A stretch of DNA of 64,000 nt from Rehmannia glutinosa (GCA_016081115.2 JABTTQ020001477.1:62001-126000); one strand, 5' to 3'. Numbered from the stretch's first letter, positions 1 to 11,865 are shown. The notes: generated by a model from the sequence alone, not told the origin. Numbers and translations are program-made.

Positions 1-314
1 ATAGTTCAAGCAGTTCTGCTTCGTTTGAATGCTTATGCAATTTATCATATTGAAAATGTTAAATTCCTTTCCCAAAAAAAAAATATATTGTAAATGTTAA
101 ATGATCAATTATTAGACAAAAATAATTTGACAGAAATATACAATATACAAGCAACAATACAAACGCAAACCTCAGGTGTACTTTGTAATATTAAAAGATT
201 ACAAGATACTTTTGTAATTAGGCTAAACTTCAGGGGTAATATTTGTAACTATCCCTAGAAAAATGCCAGAAAAAAGCAACTACATCTTCTGTTTCTAGTT
301 GAAATCACGATAAT

Positions 315-882
315 GGGAGTGTTTGCAATCACTAAAAAAAAGTGTTTCTAGCTTTTGGCTGGAAAATACACTTTTAGTGTTTGCCATGGTAAATCGCTAG
401 GCGCTAGTCGGGCGGCAGCCCAGCGCCTAGGGCACCTAGACCGCCTAGGCGGCCGCCTAGAAACAACATCTTTTTCTTCTTTTTATTTTCATTTTTTTTT
501 ATTTTTACCAATTAGGAGAGCGCCTAGCTCCGATTTGGCGCCGCCTAGGACGATTTTCAGCCAAACCGATTTTTTCGACCGAATTGGACAAAATCGAATC
601 GGTCTAAGGGCGCCTAGCGCCTAGGCCGATTTTTACAAAACTGGTGTTTGCAAATATCAACTTCTGCTTCATTTAAATCATAATCTAAAAGGAGTGAGAT
701 GGGTGCTTCATATTCTGATTCTACTTCTGGTTTAACTTTTACAAACAAATAGGCATTTTTACAACTTTTTCACCAAACACTCTCAACTTCTGATTCTCAA
801 TCAACTTCTGATTCTCAACTACTTTTAATTATGCTACAATATATCACTTCTTCTAAAAGCAGAAAATTTTGCAAACACTCCT
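315..882. mobile_element. Harbinger-like MITE, copy 1, with a nested insertion
   Basis: The terminal inverted repeats read GGGAGTGTTTGCAA at the left and its near complement at the right, flanked by AAT on both sides. The interior is the same as in copies at 3684, 10683 and 36993, read in the opposite orientation, but this copy is enlarged by another MITE at 385-643. The short termini and 3-bp target duplication suggest the PIF/Harbinger superfamily; this is inferred, since no transposase is present. Confidence 0.7.
385..643. mobile_element. hAT-type MITE rich in CGCCTAGG motifs
   Basis: An 8-bp direct repeat GTGTTTGC (377-384 and 644-651) flanks a 259-bp element. Its ends are partial inverted repeats: CATGGTAAATCGCTAGGCGC at the left, and at the right the complement of CAGTTTTGTAAAAATCGG followed by CCTAGGCGC. 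The interior repeats GCGCCTAG/CTAGGCGG many times. The 8-bp duplication and CA start fit a non-autonomous hAT element. It is nested inside the Harbinger-like MITE. Confidence 0.65.
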
Positions 883-953
883 AATATCATCTATAAGGCA
901 GGAACATTTCATTCATAAAGAAAGTTCGGTAAAAATAGGCATCGCAGATTTAC

Positions 954-3900
954 CTCTCCCATTGTTGGGCGCATTGCAGGTTCAGTTTGAACACAAATGT
1001 ATGCTGCTCTAGCCATGTTGTATAGGTCATATGTGTTATATGAGTCCCCAAGACGAGGATCAACAAGCTCATTTAATGCAAGTGTCTGAATCAATGGCAA
1101 AGCCTGAAACACACAATGGATATGTAGTAAAAAAACTGCCCCTGAAAACCTAACAAAAGTTCATCAATACTATTTACGGATAATTACAGATACTACCCTT
1201 GAGGTTTAGCCTAATTACCAAAAACAAAACAGTTATCTTTCAAAATCAAATACCCTTTTGACATATATTTCTATTTTACAAATTGCACCCTATTGAGGGG
1301 GGTGTTTGTGTATCTGTTGAATTTTTGGTAATTAAATTAAACCTCGTGGGTTAGGTTTTGTAATTATCCTATTCCGTGTTTTGGAAATCGGATCGGACCG
1401 ACTGGTTCAACTGGGAGGTTGTCGGACTGGTCCTATTAGGCTCCACAAACCGTTTTCACGGTTGCAACGATCAAAACCGGTCAAAAACCAGTGGAACCAG
1501 ATTTTTTTATTGTGTTTTTTTTCTTCATATTCTTATATTTTAAAGAAACATAAGAGATTTAATTATTTGGTACTTCCTTACCGTTTTTTGATCATTAGAA
1601 TTTTTGATTACGTTATATTTTTTTAGTTGCTTGTTCATATATTTTTCATTTAGAAAATATATTACGTAATAATTGATATATTATATTGTTATTTTACACA
1701 ATATAACAAAAAAGCAATTAATTTTAAACCGGTTGGACTAGTTGTTGAACCAGGAAGCTAGCAAGACTGGTTAGCTCGGTCCGGTTTTTAAAACATTGAT
1801 CCTATTTATATATTGAAAAACATAAAGAACGGAAATCATGTGCCAAGGTTGGTATTGCTATCTTATTGCATTAAGAGGTAAAAAGAGGCCAGACAACATA
1901 CCCATTGTCTGATTGACTGTTGGTTATTGTCTCTCTTTGAATCAACTGCCTTTCGTCCTGATATTAGTTGTAACAGAACAATGCCAAGTGCATAGACATC
2001 AGTTTTCACAGAACAACTGCCATTTTCTTCAAACTCTGGTGCAAGATATCTGCCCGCACTAAAAATGTTCAAGCCCATACCGTCAAGATAGAAAAACTTG
2101 TGCAGTTTAGTGCATCAATAGTTTATCATTTGAAGCTATAAAAAACCGATACTCACGCAAGACTGCCAAGAATTTTTGTCTGTTTATCGTGTTTATTTGT
2201 CTTCCACTTAGAAAGGCCATAGTCTCCCAGCTGCGCGCACATGAATGAAAATTAGTATAATATAAGACAGGAAATATCATTTAACCTCCAAACATAGTCA
2301 AGTCATAATATTTTGGGATAATTACAAAAAAAAAACCTCTGAAATTCGGGCTAATTACAAAAAAACGCTTATATTTATAGAAATGTTAGAGTTACTCTCT
2401 TAAATTTAAAATGTAATCAAACGTAAAGGGGCTTTTGTAATTTTAAAACATCTCTGGATTTTTTGTAATTAGCCCAAACCTCAAGGTTTTTGGTAATTAT
2501 CCCTAATATTTTATTGAGGACTGAAATCACATATGTATTGAATGAAATTAAAGACAAAAAGGGACGACGAAAAATGGAAAACTCTAACTAGTATTCTTGT
2601 ATTTAACATCTACTAATAGTATGAGCAAAGAATTTGAACATACAATTACGTTAAAGAAATGGCGACATTGGACAAAGGTAATTTACCAACGGAACAAAGT
2701 CATGTCTGAGAAAAATATTGCTTGGCCTGATGTCCCGATGAACGATAGGGTTTCCTCGACACTCTTCGTGAAGAAACCGCAACCCTTTTGCAATTCCGAT
2801 GGCAATAGCATGTCTTCGGTGCCACTCAAGAACTTGTTCCTTATTATCTGTTACATAAAGCATCATAATTGGAGTGGCATTTATTTGGTAAGCAAAATTT
2901 AAAGGGTTAATTACAAAAACTACCCCTGAACCTCAACCAAATTACAAAAAATTGGATTTATCTTTCAAAATTACAAATACCCCTTATGGTGTTACAAACA
3001 TCCCCTCGAGGTTTGTATTACTTAACAAACACTCCTACTTGAGGGTGTATTTGTAAACTAGAAGCAAATGTTAATGAGGTATTTGTAATTTTGAAAAATA
3101 ATTGGGTTCTTTTATAATTAGATAGAACCTCATGGGTTATTTTTGTAATTAACCCAAATTTAAAAGATCAAAATAAGTCAAAAAAAGTAGTTTCCATAAC
3201 ACTTAATTTGCTTACCAAATAAATGCCACTCCAATGATTTGTTGCATATATACTCATAGATCAAGATTTTAAGGTTTTCCTTGCAACAATAACCAAGAAG
3301 TGTCACAACGTTTGTGTGACGTGCAAAGCTGAGGGCATATACGTCAGAACGAAATTCAGCAAAATCTTGTACATTTGCTTCCTTCTGCACCTTTACAGCT
3401 ATGAGCTGCCCATCCTTGAGCACACCTTTATATACAACTCCATATCCACCTTCTCCAAGTAAATTATCAGACGAAAAGTTATTTGTCGCAGTCTGTATAA
3501 TGGAATAACTACATCCCAGTGAATCCAAGCCCATTTTTATCTCATCATCAGTGCAAAGAACAGGTGTATTGGAATTTATCTGCAGAGTTTTTATTATTGG
3601 AGAACCATCACTCTCGTTTTCCACTTTATCGTTGATGCCTGTACAAATCATTCATAATAGTCACGAACATATGTGAGACAATTGGGAGTGTTTGCAAAAA
3701 CTTCTACTTTTAGAAAAAGTAATTTATTGTAGTAGAAATAAAAGTAGCTTTGAATCAGAAGTTGGTAGTGTTTGCAAATAGAATTAGAAGTTGATAATCA
3801 AAAGTAGTGAGCGTTTCGTGAAAAGTTGTAAAAGTGTTTATTTGTTTGTAAAAGTCAAACCATAAGTAGAATCAAAAATCTAAAGCATACATATCCCTGC

Positions 3901-6900
3901 TTTTAGATTACGATTAAATAAAATAGAATCGGAAGTAGAAGTTGGCATTTGCAAACACTATAAATGATTTTTTTAAAGTCAAAATTTAAGAAGCACTTTT
4001 TTTTATTGATTGCACACACTCGATTCACAGCATTTTTACAAGTCCACACCCTACCTTCTGAAAAACTGTGTCCCACTGGATCCTGACCTGTTTTCGTCTC
4101 ACTAGCAGTGCAAACAACAGGGACTTCAGAGTGATTCTGCAGAGTTCTTTCTTGAGGAAAGTCATCATATTTATTTTTCGGTTCATTTTGGTCGCCTGTT
4201 GAAAATCAGTCATTAAAGTTACAAAAAGTATGAGACAAAGATAAATAGGTTCTGCTCAGTTTGATACTTCAGCCGTTAAAGCCCGAGACTGAAGGTCGTA
4301 AAAAAGGAATATAAAGTGGTGATTCTATTTTTGTGCTAACTTATTTTGAATTCCCCAAATCGACAAACTTTCTGACTCGTGTCTTTTTTTATGTAATTAT
4401 CCTATTAAGGGATAATTACAAAAACCCCCCTGAGGTTTAGCCTAATTACAAAAAAAACCAGAGATTTTTGGAAATTGCAAAAACTCCATTGAGGTTTGAT
4501 CCCGTCATAGATTTTCTCCTTCATAAGCGAAAAACATTTCAAAACCTCCTCTGACATTTATAAAAATATTACAGTTACCCCCTTAAATTTAAGACAAAAT
4601 CAAACCTGAGGGACTTTTTTGTAATTTTAAAACATCTCTGGATTTTTTTTTAATTAGGTTGAACCTCAGGGTGTTTTTGTAATCATCCCTATCAAGTATT
4701 ATCCCTAACAAGAAAGTACTACTAGATTAATAACTGCACATGCCTTTTGATGTTAAAAAGGGGGAAAATAAGCACTTTTATTGATGTTAAAATGATTCCT
4801 CTCAATGATCAAGGGACACATTTCCCAAGTTCACCATAATGGTCTGATGATGAAAGCAAAGATGGTTAAGCTCGGAGCACAAGTTCAAACAAAAACTCGA
4901 ATCAGATCAACTGGAAAATAGGATACTCATACCAGAATTATAAATTGTGATATCTTTGCAAATCTTTCTAACCTGATATTTCTTGCTGACAATTTGAGCC
5001 AATTTCATCTGGCAAGAAAATGTCGTGCGATGTATTTGACAACATCAAGCTGCTCTTTGGAATAGCAGAGGTTTGCGGGGAATTAATAGACACAGAAATG
5101 ACAGAGTGATTATCGGTCTCGCTATCTTGAGCAGCTGGTGGTGAAACAGGCTTGGATAGCGAATAAAGCAGCTTATGCTTCATACTGTCAGTACTCTTGT
5201 CTATATAATAAGGTCTCAAAACCGCCAAAGATAAGTTATCACGCACGTGTGCAACCTTGCAAGGTATGTGCTTGAGGTAAAACCTCAATTCCTTTCTTAG
5301 CTGCCTGTCATAGTAACAATCAGCTATCCAAGTGATATATAATGCTTTCAGATGTGTGTTTAAGATAAAACTACCAAATTAAATATTTGCTTAAGAAAAG
5401 CCGGGTATATGAATTAAAAGTGGATATCAAACAGCTTGTGCAACCAAGATATAATTGATTTAAACAAAAAATAATAATAATAATTAATATTTCTTTACAT
5501 AATCTAGCCATATTCCACAAAGTCAGATTCAAATGCATGCATAATATTAATACAAAATCTATATAATATTTAAATTGAAGATATAAAACAAATTGAGCAT
5601 GTAATACATGTGTATTGACATGTTCCAATGATGTATATGTTGATTTTACAATACCGATCCTGTAATGGAACATGACTAGAGCAATTATCTCAACTTATCA
5701 ATGTCTCATTATATTTTCCATGCAAGTGGAAACTTAGGATGATGACGGCTTTGGAATTTCATCTCAGTTTTTCTTTGTATGAAGGTTGCTAAACTTTGCT
5801 ACTTTGTTTTGCATGAATTTATAGTGTTAACTAATTTTAGACAATTAATTGACACTATAAACTTCATGCCGCCGACCCCAACATAGTTGGGATTAGGGTG
5901 TAGTTGATGATGATGTAATACATGTGCGTGTATGTAATGTAACAACAATATAGGGTTAAATATAACCATAAAGATGGCAAAGGGAAATCCTAAGATAGCA
6001 GATTTTGAAAGATTTTTTTACACAAATGGCAAAGATGGAGTGACCTTATTCTTTTGTTTATTTATTGTGAATTAATTACATCATCTGATAGAAGAATCTG
6101 AATTAAGAGATTCATAGCTATAACAAAGTAACAAAATAGATTATCAAAAGGTAAAGCTTTTTCCTTTTCTTTGTGTCATCCATGCAACAAAAAAATGATT
6201 CACTGAACTGGGAGGCAAAACTGCCAAAATTTTCTAGGGAAGTTTTTACCTCCTCACATTTTCAAGATGGAATTGTGAGGTAAAAAATTTGAAATGTGAA
6301 GAATTTGAAATGGAAAAACAACTTCAAGAAATCATGAAAGTGAAAAAGGACAACAGATGGTAACTTTCATGCGCTACAAAATGCACAGTGATGAATTTGA
6401 ATTGGAAAAGATAAAATCATGGGAGTAAAAATGGACAAGACATGGAAACTTTCAGACAATGTAACTCATGGAAAAAGGCGAGAGGGTCTGTTTTGCAATG
6501 TATAGCAGGTAAAATAGCCATATGCATGTTAAATCTTAGGCTATATGAGCTATATCACTAGAATTTCAGAAACTACTGTGCAAAACTAATGAATAACTTT
6601 GAGATCTATCCACAGTCGATATTTTGTTTAATTCGTAGGAGCCATATGAGCCAAAAGACTCGTGATTTTCAAATTTCATTGTATCACTATAAAACCTCAT
6701 CTTTTGGCACTGATATCTTCAGCCAATGTTATTGAAAATCTCCCTTTTCTAATAATAAATAAATAAAATTTTGAAGAACTGAATTCCCATGGAAATAAAC
6801 GATTGAAAAGACATCACTCCTATATTGTTCTGCGAAAAGGCATAAGTAAAATGTTGATGGATCAGAAATTTTATATTAAATGATACCTATCGAGTATAGC

Positions 6901-9900
6901 CCAAGTTGTGTTCAAAGCTACAATTTCTTGTACAACAACCTCCTTTATTGGAGCTCCAACAGCAATCTTAACTTTGATATCAACCTATAAAGAGGATTTA
7001 GTTGTAATGCAACAAAAAAATACACATATATACATATTTTGCACATTCAGAGAAATCATGATACTCACATGAGTAAATGACGATTGATGTTAATTAACCA
7101 TTGGAAAAATATTCTGAAAAACATAATTTGGTTCTAAAGTATCACTTATCTTCAGGGGGAGACACTACTAATGGAACATAAAGACCTTATCCCTCCTCTT
7201 GATCTGCCCTATTCAGTTCCACCTCTACCAGTAACTTTTGAACCATCTGCCCCTGTTTTTAGCCCGTCTCAGAGTGACACTAGTCCTTCTCCAAAATCAG
7301 ATCGTGTGACTCATGTGTCTAATCCAAAATCTACTCCTATTTATGACTCATTTCGATTTGAAAAAGTGTATTCACGGAGGAAAGACGTTCCTGATCCTGA
7401 AAAAGTTCAAGATTCCAACCTACAACCTGTGAATGAATACATGGTAAGTCCTGTTTCTCCTTTGAATTCATTATGTGCTGAAAATTCTGATATACCTATT
7501 GCTCTAAGAAAAGGTACTAGGGAATGCACAATATATCCGTTGTCTCACTATGTGTCAATCGTTTTTCACCATCCCATAGAAACTTTATTGTGAACCTGAA
7601 TAGTATCTCTATTCCTAACACTTTATCTGAGGCATTGGCTAAAATGAATGGAGAAATGCTATGAGAGAGGAGATGGACGCATTAGAAAAAAATAAAACAT
7701 GGGAGCTTGTAGAAAGACCAGAAAGAAAGAATTTGGTGGGTTGCAAATGGGTATTCACTTTGAAATACAAAGCCGATGGATCTCCCGATAGATATACAAG
7801 GCGAGATTGGTTGCTAAGGTCTACACTCAAACTTATGGAGTCGATTATCAGGAGACTTTTGCTCCAGTGGCTAAAATGAACACGGTAAGAATTCTATTAT
7901 CATTAGCTGCTCATTACAGTTGGGAATTGCAACAATATGATGTAAAGAATGCCTTCTTGCACGGGACTTAGAGGAAGGGATATACATGGCCATTCCACCA
8001 GGCTTTGAAGGAAAGGAAACAACTAATAAGGTCTTTAGACTTAGAAAAGCTCTGTATGGACTCAAGCAATCTCCAAGAGCCTGGTTTGGGAGATTAGCTA
8101 AAGTAATGCAGAACAATGGTTATGCACAAAGTCAGGGGGATCGCACACTCTTTATCAAACATTCTGACTCGAGGGGAGTAACAACACTTTTAGTTTATGT
8201 TGATGATATAATTGTTACTGGAAATGATGAGAAGGAGAAAAGAGTTTTTAAGAAATGTTTGATCAAGGAGTTTGAGATAAAAGAACTCGAAAACTAAAGT
8301 ACTTCCTTGGAATTGAAGTGGCATATTCAAAACAGGGCATCTTTATATCACAACAAAATTACGTGACTGATCTCTTGAAGGAAACAGGAAAACTTGCCTG
8401 CAAGCCATCAACCACTCCAATTGAGGCAAATCATAAACTTGGAGAAGCTAAAGAAGATCCAGCTGTAGATAAAGAGATGTACCAGAGATTGGTAGGGAAG
8501 CTCATTTATCTCACTCGTACTCGACCAGACATAGCATACTCTGTAAGTGTGATTAGTCAATTCATGCATGATCCAAGGGAAGCACACTTGCAAGCTGCAT
8601 ATCGAGTATTACACTACTTGAAAGGTAGTCCAGGGAAAGGAGTTTTGTTTAGAAGAAATGATTGTCTCACACTAGAAGCCTATACAAATGCAGATTATGC
8701 AGGGTCGATGGTGGATAGAAGATCCACTTCTGGTTACTGTACATTTCTCGGAGGTAATATTATAACATGGAGGAGTAAAAAGCAAAATGTTGTAGCTAGA
8801 TCTAGTGCTGAATCAGAATTTAGAGCAATGGCACAAGGAGTGTGTGAGTTATTGTGGGTAAAGATCATCCTGGGTGACCTAAGAATCAAGTGGGAAGGAC
8901 CTATGAAGCTATATTGTGATAATAATTCAGCAATTAACATTGCTCACAACCCAGTGCAACATGAAAGAACAAAGCACATCGAGACAGACAGACATTTCAT
9001 CAAAGAGAAGTTGGAATGTGGACTGATTTGCATAGGGGTGCTCACAGTTCGGTTAACCAATTGAACCGAACCGAAACCGAAATTTGGTTCGACCGAAAAC
9101 CGAACCGAAAAATTCGGTTCGGTTTTTGGTTTATCATTTTTCAGAATTTCGGTTTTCGGTTCGGTTTCGGTTTTGAGGTTCGGTTCACCGAACTGAACCG
9201 AAAACCGAATTGTTTTTCTTCATTTTTTATATTTTATGTTGAAAGCTCATCTGTTGTTGCTTGAGGTTGAAATCTGAAAGGCTCTCACCGTCAAGACTGC
9301 AAAACTCCCATAACCCACAAAGGAAACGAAGGCCAAACTCCCACCGTCCGACTTGCGCCCGCCATCGACTTCTGTTTGTGCATAGTTTTAGTGATTTATG
9401 CTCTTTGTTCTAATTACTGAATAGTTAATACTGATAGCACATTTTTATCAGATTTTTTTGGTGCAATTTATTTGGATATTTGGTTTAAGCATATATATCA
9501 GATTTCTTTAAAGGCCCACTTCCTTTCTCTTTGTTAATTATTAATTTGTTCAGGTCTGTTTGTCTCTCTAGGATATATAGCCTGCTGCATCGTTTTTCCT
9601 CTTTCTTTCTATTTTTCTCCAACATTTGCTATTAAGATTCGGTTTGGCTGAAAACCGAACGAGAAAACCGAAATAAGTTCGGTTTTAAACCGAACCGAAC
9701 CGCCAAATACGGTTCGGTTTTCGGTTTTGAATTTTGACAAACCGAAGTTTCGGTTAACCGAACTTTCGGTTCGGTTCGGTTCGGTTCGACCGAATGAACA
9801 CCCCTAGATTTGCACACCATATGTATCTTCGGGAAATCAATTGGCAGATGTTTTGACCAAAGGGCTCAACAGCACAAGTTTTCATGGGATTATTTCCAAG

Positions 9901-11254
9901 CTGGAAATGGAAGACATCTATTCTCCAGCTTGAGGGGGAGTGTGATAAATGAAAACAACATATTTTTTCCACATCTTTCAATAAAGCGAAAAGGAAAAAG
10001 AAAAATGAAAAATGAAAAACGACAAGAAAAGAAAAGAAAAAGAAATAAACAAATGAGACAACTTCTCACCTTATGGGAAAATTAGAATTAAGAATGTAAT
10101 ATCATTAACCATAGCTGCATATAATTACCATTGAAAAGGACTATAATCTACGGGCAATTTGCTTATAAACTATTTTATCTCAAATAGATCTTCTAGTATG
10201 CAAACATAACAAGGACTAGAAGAGCATATGTTACCCCTTTGGCTTCACATTCTTCAGCACTACGCTGGAGCACGCCCACATTGGCGTCGACCTTTCTAGA
10301 AACTTCTTCTTCGATTGCACGGACATGTGATCCAATGAAAGACTTTTGGCCTATTTGAATATGGAAACCCACTGCAGACATATTTTTCATAATGAGCACA
10401 AAATAATAGTTCAAGAAAAGATGACAGATCACGAAAATAAACAATCAGTTCATACGCTCACCCACAATTCACCCGGCCACATTACACACGACACAACATA
10501 TTTTGTAATCAAGAATCGAGTTTAGGTTGTAAAGTTGAAAAAAAAATATAGTTTAGGTTGCAAAATGCAAAAATGGCTAAAGTTCAAGTTGCAGACAATT
10601 ATTTTCTCCTCATATAAATATTAAAGTTAATTTGTTCATACTATGTAAAGTGCATTAAGGAACACTGCATTAAGGAACCAGTAAGGAGTGTTTGCAAAAA
10701 CTTAAGCTTTTAGAAGAAAGTAATTTATTGTAGCAGAAGTAAAGATAGTTGAGAATCAAAAGTTGATAGTGTTTGCAAATAGAATCAGAAGTTGAGAACC
10801 ATAAGTTGAGAGGGTTTGGTGAAAAAATTGTAAAATTGTTTGTTTGTAAAAAAATCAAATCCGAAGCAGAATCAGAAATCTAAGGCACCAATCTCCCTAT
10901 ATTTAGATTCTGATTAAATGAGGTAGAATCAAAATCAGAAGTTGCGTCTGCAAACACTAGAAAATAAATACTTTTTTCAGCCAAAAGCTGAGAATCACTT
11001 TTATTTAGCAAAATGCAAAACACTCTCGTAGTAAAATAGAGAAACTTACTGGGATGAAGTACTTTGTCTAATACTCCAAGCACCAAAATTGTGTCTGCGT
11101 CTCGAATCATGTCTTGTCGCATCCGAACATCTGTAATGATATCCTTAAAGTCATGAATATTGCGAATTTTTGTTGCATCATAAGCAATCACAATCCTCCC
11201 TCGCATCAGAGGAGTAGTGCTCCTACTACTGCTAATCTCATTGCTTGATGCCAT
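954..11254 (-). CDS. receptor-like cytoplasmic kinase with N-terminal USP-like domain (inactive-protein-kinase SELMODRAFT-like family), 3' end not seen
   Basis: Ten exons can be joined in frame on the minus strand: 11254-11050, 10371-10235, 6984-6887, 5304-4973, 4195-4055, 3638-3216, 2847-2687, 2230-2157, 2058-1902 and 1103-954. They give about 626 residues. The start is the ATG at 11254. The first four exons encode the USP-like domain (RIVIAYDATK, EEEVSRKVDANV, ALNTTWAILDR). Exon 4 ends in a Ser-rich linker. Exon 6 begins the kinase domain with a glycine loop GEGGYGVVYKG and the lysine in LIAVKVQKE. Exon 7 has the catalytic loop HRDIRPSN, exon 8 has DYG in place of DFG, and exon 9 has LAPEF and the DVYALGIVLLQLISGR helix. 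Exon 10 holds the last conserved arginine (MRPTMGE) and ends at a good donor. The gene is long because introns 1-5 hold MITEs, a copia element and a SINE tail. The family match is strong; signalling partners are unknown. Confidence 0.85.
1178..1369. mobile_element. Mutator-type MITE (GGGATAATTACAAA family)
   Basis: The ends are GGATAATTACAGA and its mirror TGTAATTATCC, with the family's internal CCCTTGAGGTTTAGCC and TACAAATTGCACCC segments. The copy is decayed and its right flank was used as target by the hAT-like element at 1374. It sits in the distal intron of the kinase gene. Confidence 0.6.
1374..1798. mobile_element. hAT-type non-autonomous element, 425 bp
   Basis: A perfect 8-bp duplication ATCCTATT (1366-1373 and 1799-1806) flanks the element. 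Its termini CCGTGTTTTGGAAATCGGA and, reversed, CAATGTTTTAAAAACCGGA are imperfect inverted repeats, and the subterminal DNA is rich in ACCGGTT motifs. There is no coding capacity. It is inserted at the right end of the Mutator-type MITE. Confidence 0.75.
2315..2503. mobile_element. Mutator-type MITE with perfect 9-bp target duplication
   Basis: The TIRs GGGATAATTACAAA and TGGTAATTATCCC are flanked by the 9-bp repeat TAATATTTT (2306-2314 and 2504-2512). This 9-bp duplication is what assigns the family to Mutator. It lies in an intron of the kinase gene. Confidence 0.8.
2904..3155. mobile_element. Mutator-type MITE with perfect 9-bp target duplication
   Basis: The TIRs GGGTTAATTACAAAAACT and TTTTTGTAATTAACCC are flanked by AAATTTAAA (2895-2903 and 3156-3164). 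The two halves form a long imperfect inverted repeat. It lies in the intron between the kinase N-lobe exon and the HRD exon. Confidence 0.8.
3684..4022. mobile_element. Harbinger-like MITE, copy 2
   Basis: It has a GGGAGTGTTTGCAA left end, a right end reading GCACACACTCG, and ATT on both sides (3681-3683 and 4023-4025). It shares its whole interior with the copies at 10683 and 36993. It lies between the two duplicated linker exons of the kinase gene. Confidence 0.65.
4409..4689. mobile_element. Mutator-type MITE (GGGATAATTACAAA family)
   Basis: Termini GGGATAATTACAAAAACC and TTTTTGTAATCATCCC are recognisable, with inverted internal copies of the CCTGAGGTTTAGCC motif. The flanking target duplication has decayed. 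Confidence 0.65.
5812..5868. repeat. 57-bp inverted repeat
   Basis: CATGAATTTATAGTGT at the left is complemented by ACACTATAAACTTCATG at the right with one mismatch, around a short AT-rich loop. The arms end directly at the SINE-like tail that follows. It lies in an intron of the kinase gene. Confidence 0.5.
5869..5916 (+). mobile_element. SINE 3' tail fragment (Au/TS-like)
   Basis: The stretch reading CCGACCCCAACATAGTTGGG, then ATTAGGGTG, then a run of TGATGATGATG resembles the conserved 3' end of plant Au/TS-type SINEs, which carry a CCCACATAGTGGGATTA hairpin and a simple tail. Only the tail is visible; no promoter boxes or target duplications were found. Confidence 0.45.
5917..6886. other. 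intron interior without recognisable content
   Basis: AT-rich DNA within the intron between the third and fourth exons of the kinase gene. I saw no coding segment, RNA gene or clear transposon end here. Confidence 0.5.
7171..9944 (+). pseudogene. copia pol relic (reverse transcriptase-RNase H)
   Basis: Four collinear pieces encode copia pol. They are the Pro/Ser-rich linker (7171-7593), the RT N-terminus (7661-7879, ALEKNKTWELVERP and VGCKWVFTLKYKADG), the RT core (7986-8297, with the catalytic LLVYVDDIIVTG near 8190-8220), and the RT thumb plus RNase H (8318-9032). The RNase H part has LIYLTRTRPDIAYSV, an SSAESEFRAMA motif and HIETDRHFIKEKL. The last residues (VSSGNQLADVLTKGL) resume at about 9825, beyond the hAT insertion. 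Frame breaks near 7600, 7800, 7970 and 8296 make it non-functional. Confidence 0.85.
9033..9806. mobile_element. hAT-type non-autonomous element, 774 bp, nested in copia pol
   Basis: A perfect 8-bp duplication GATTTGCA (9025-9032 and 9807-9814) flanks termini TAGGGGTG and CACCCCTA. The subterminal DNA is an inverted array of CGGTTCGGTTTTCGG motifs (9045-9215 and 9640-9795). TAGGGGTG ends and 8-bp duplications are typical of plant hAT elements. With the element taken out, the copia RNase H frame is continuous across the site. Confidence 0.9.
10683..11027. mobile_element. Harbinger-like MITE, copy 3
   Basis: It carries the family interior (GTTTGCAAAAACTTAAGC, AGAATCAGAAGTTGAGAA, GATTCTGATTAAATGA) and decayed ends AGGAGTGTTTGC and GCAAAACACTCTC. 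It lies in intron 1 of the kinase gene, just downstream of the first exon. Confidence 0.6.
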
Positions 11255-11865
11255 TTAAACTATAACACTGGTAGTGGTAATAACACAAGAAATGGACAAA
11301 CTTTAAAATTTCTTTCCAAGAATTCTTGAAAGAAAAAGAAAAGATCTTTGTTTTGCAATTTCTTTTCAAGAATTCTGGCAAATGAAAGATTTTCAAGAAT
11401 ATTTGTGATATATATTTGGGAATGGATATTCGAAATGGGTTTGTAGTGGGAACAACAGAAAACCTTGTATGCAAATGCAAGAGCGACAACATAGATAATT
11501 GCAAAGCAGTTGTAGATAACTTCAAAGAATCCATTTTTGGGCGTTTTTCGAAACTTAGGCTAAACAACAAGAATCCAGAACAAGTATTCTTTCTTGTTGC
11601 CGAAATGCATTTGGAAATTTCAAACTCATTATTATGCTTTTAATCGGTTCTTGTGTGCGTGCTTCGACTGTCGTCAATAGTCATGTATACTTCTTGTTTG
11701 TTCACTGCTTTTTTGTCATTATTTACTTTCTATTTTTCTAATTTCAGGCACGTGTTTTTTTTTTAAATATCTCAATTTATAATTTTCCCGTCATCTATAG
11801 AGGTTCAATTTGACAAGCAACTCCGAGGAAGGTCCATTTTGAGCTCAATATGTCGATAAAACCAA
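11255..11865. other. upstream region of the kinase gene, no gene recognised
   Basis: It precedes the kinase start codon and should hold the promoter and 5' UTR, but I could not place a TATA box with confidence. Short open frames on both strands resemble no family that I recognise. Confidence 0.4.

Larger units (their letters stand above)
7140..9990 (+). mobile_element. 5'-truncated Ty1/copia retrotransposon in intron 2 of the kinase gene
   Basis: Only the integrase-RT linker, reverse transcriptase and RNase H remain, followed by a polypurine tract (GAGGGGGAGTGTGATAAA, about 9933-9950) that would mark the start of a 3' LTR. No LTR, primer-binding site, gag, protease or integrase core is seen upstream, so the boundaries are approximate. 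It runs opposite to the host gene. A 774-bp hAT-type element interrupts it. Confidence 0.75.

Noticed and set aside
355..624. 89-codon open frame on the plus strand
   Set aside because: It lies within a Harbinger-like MITE and the nested hAT-type MITE, and its residues follow the CGCCTAGG repeats.
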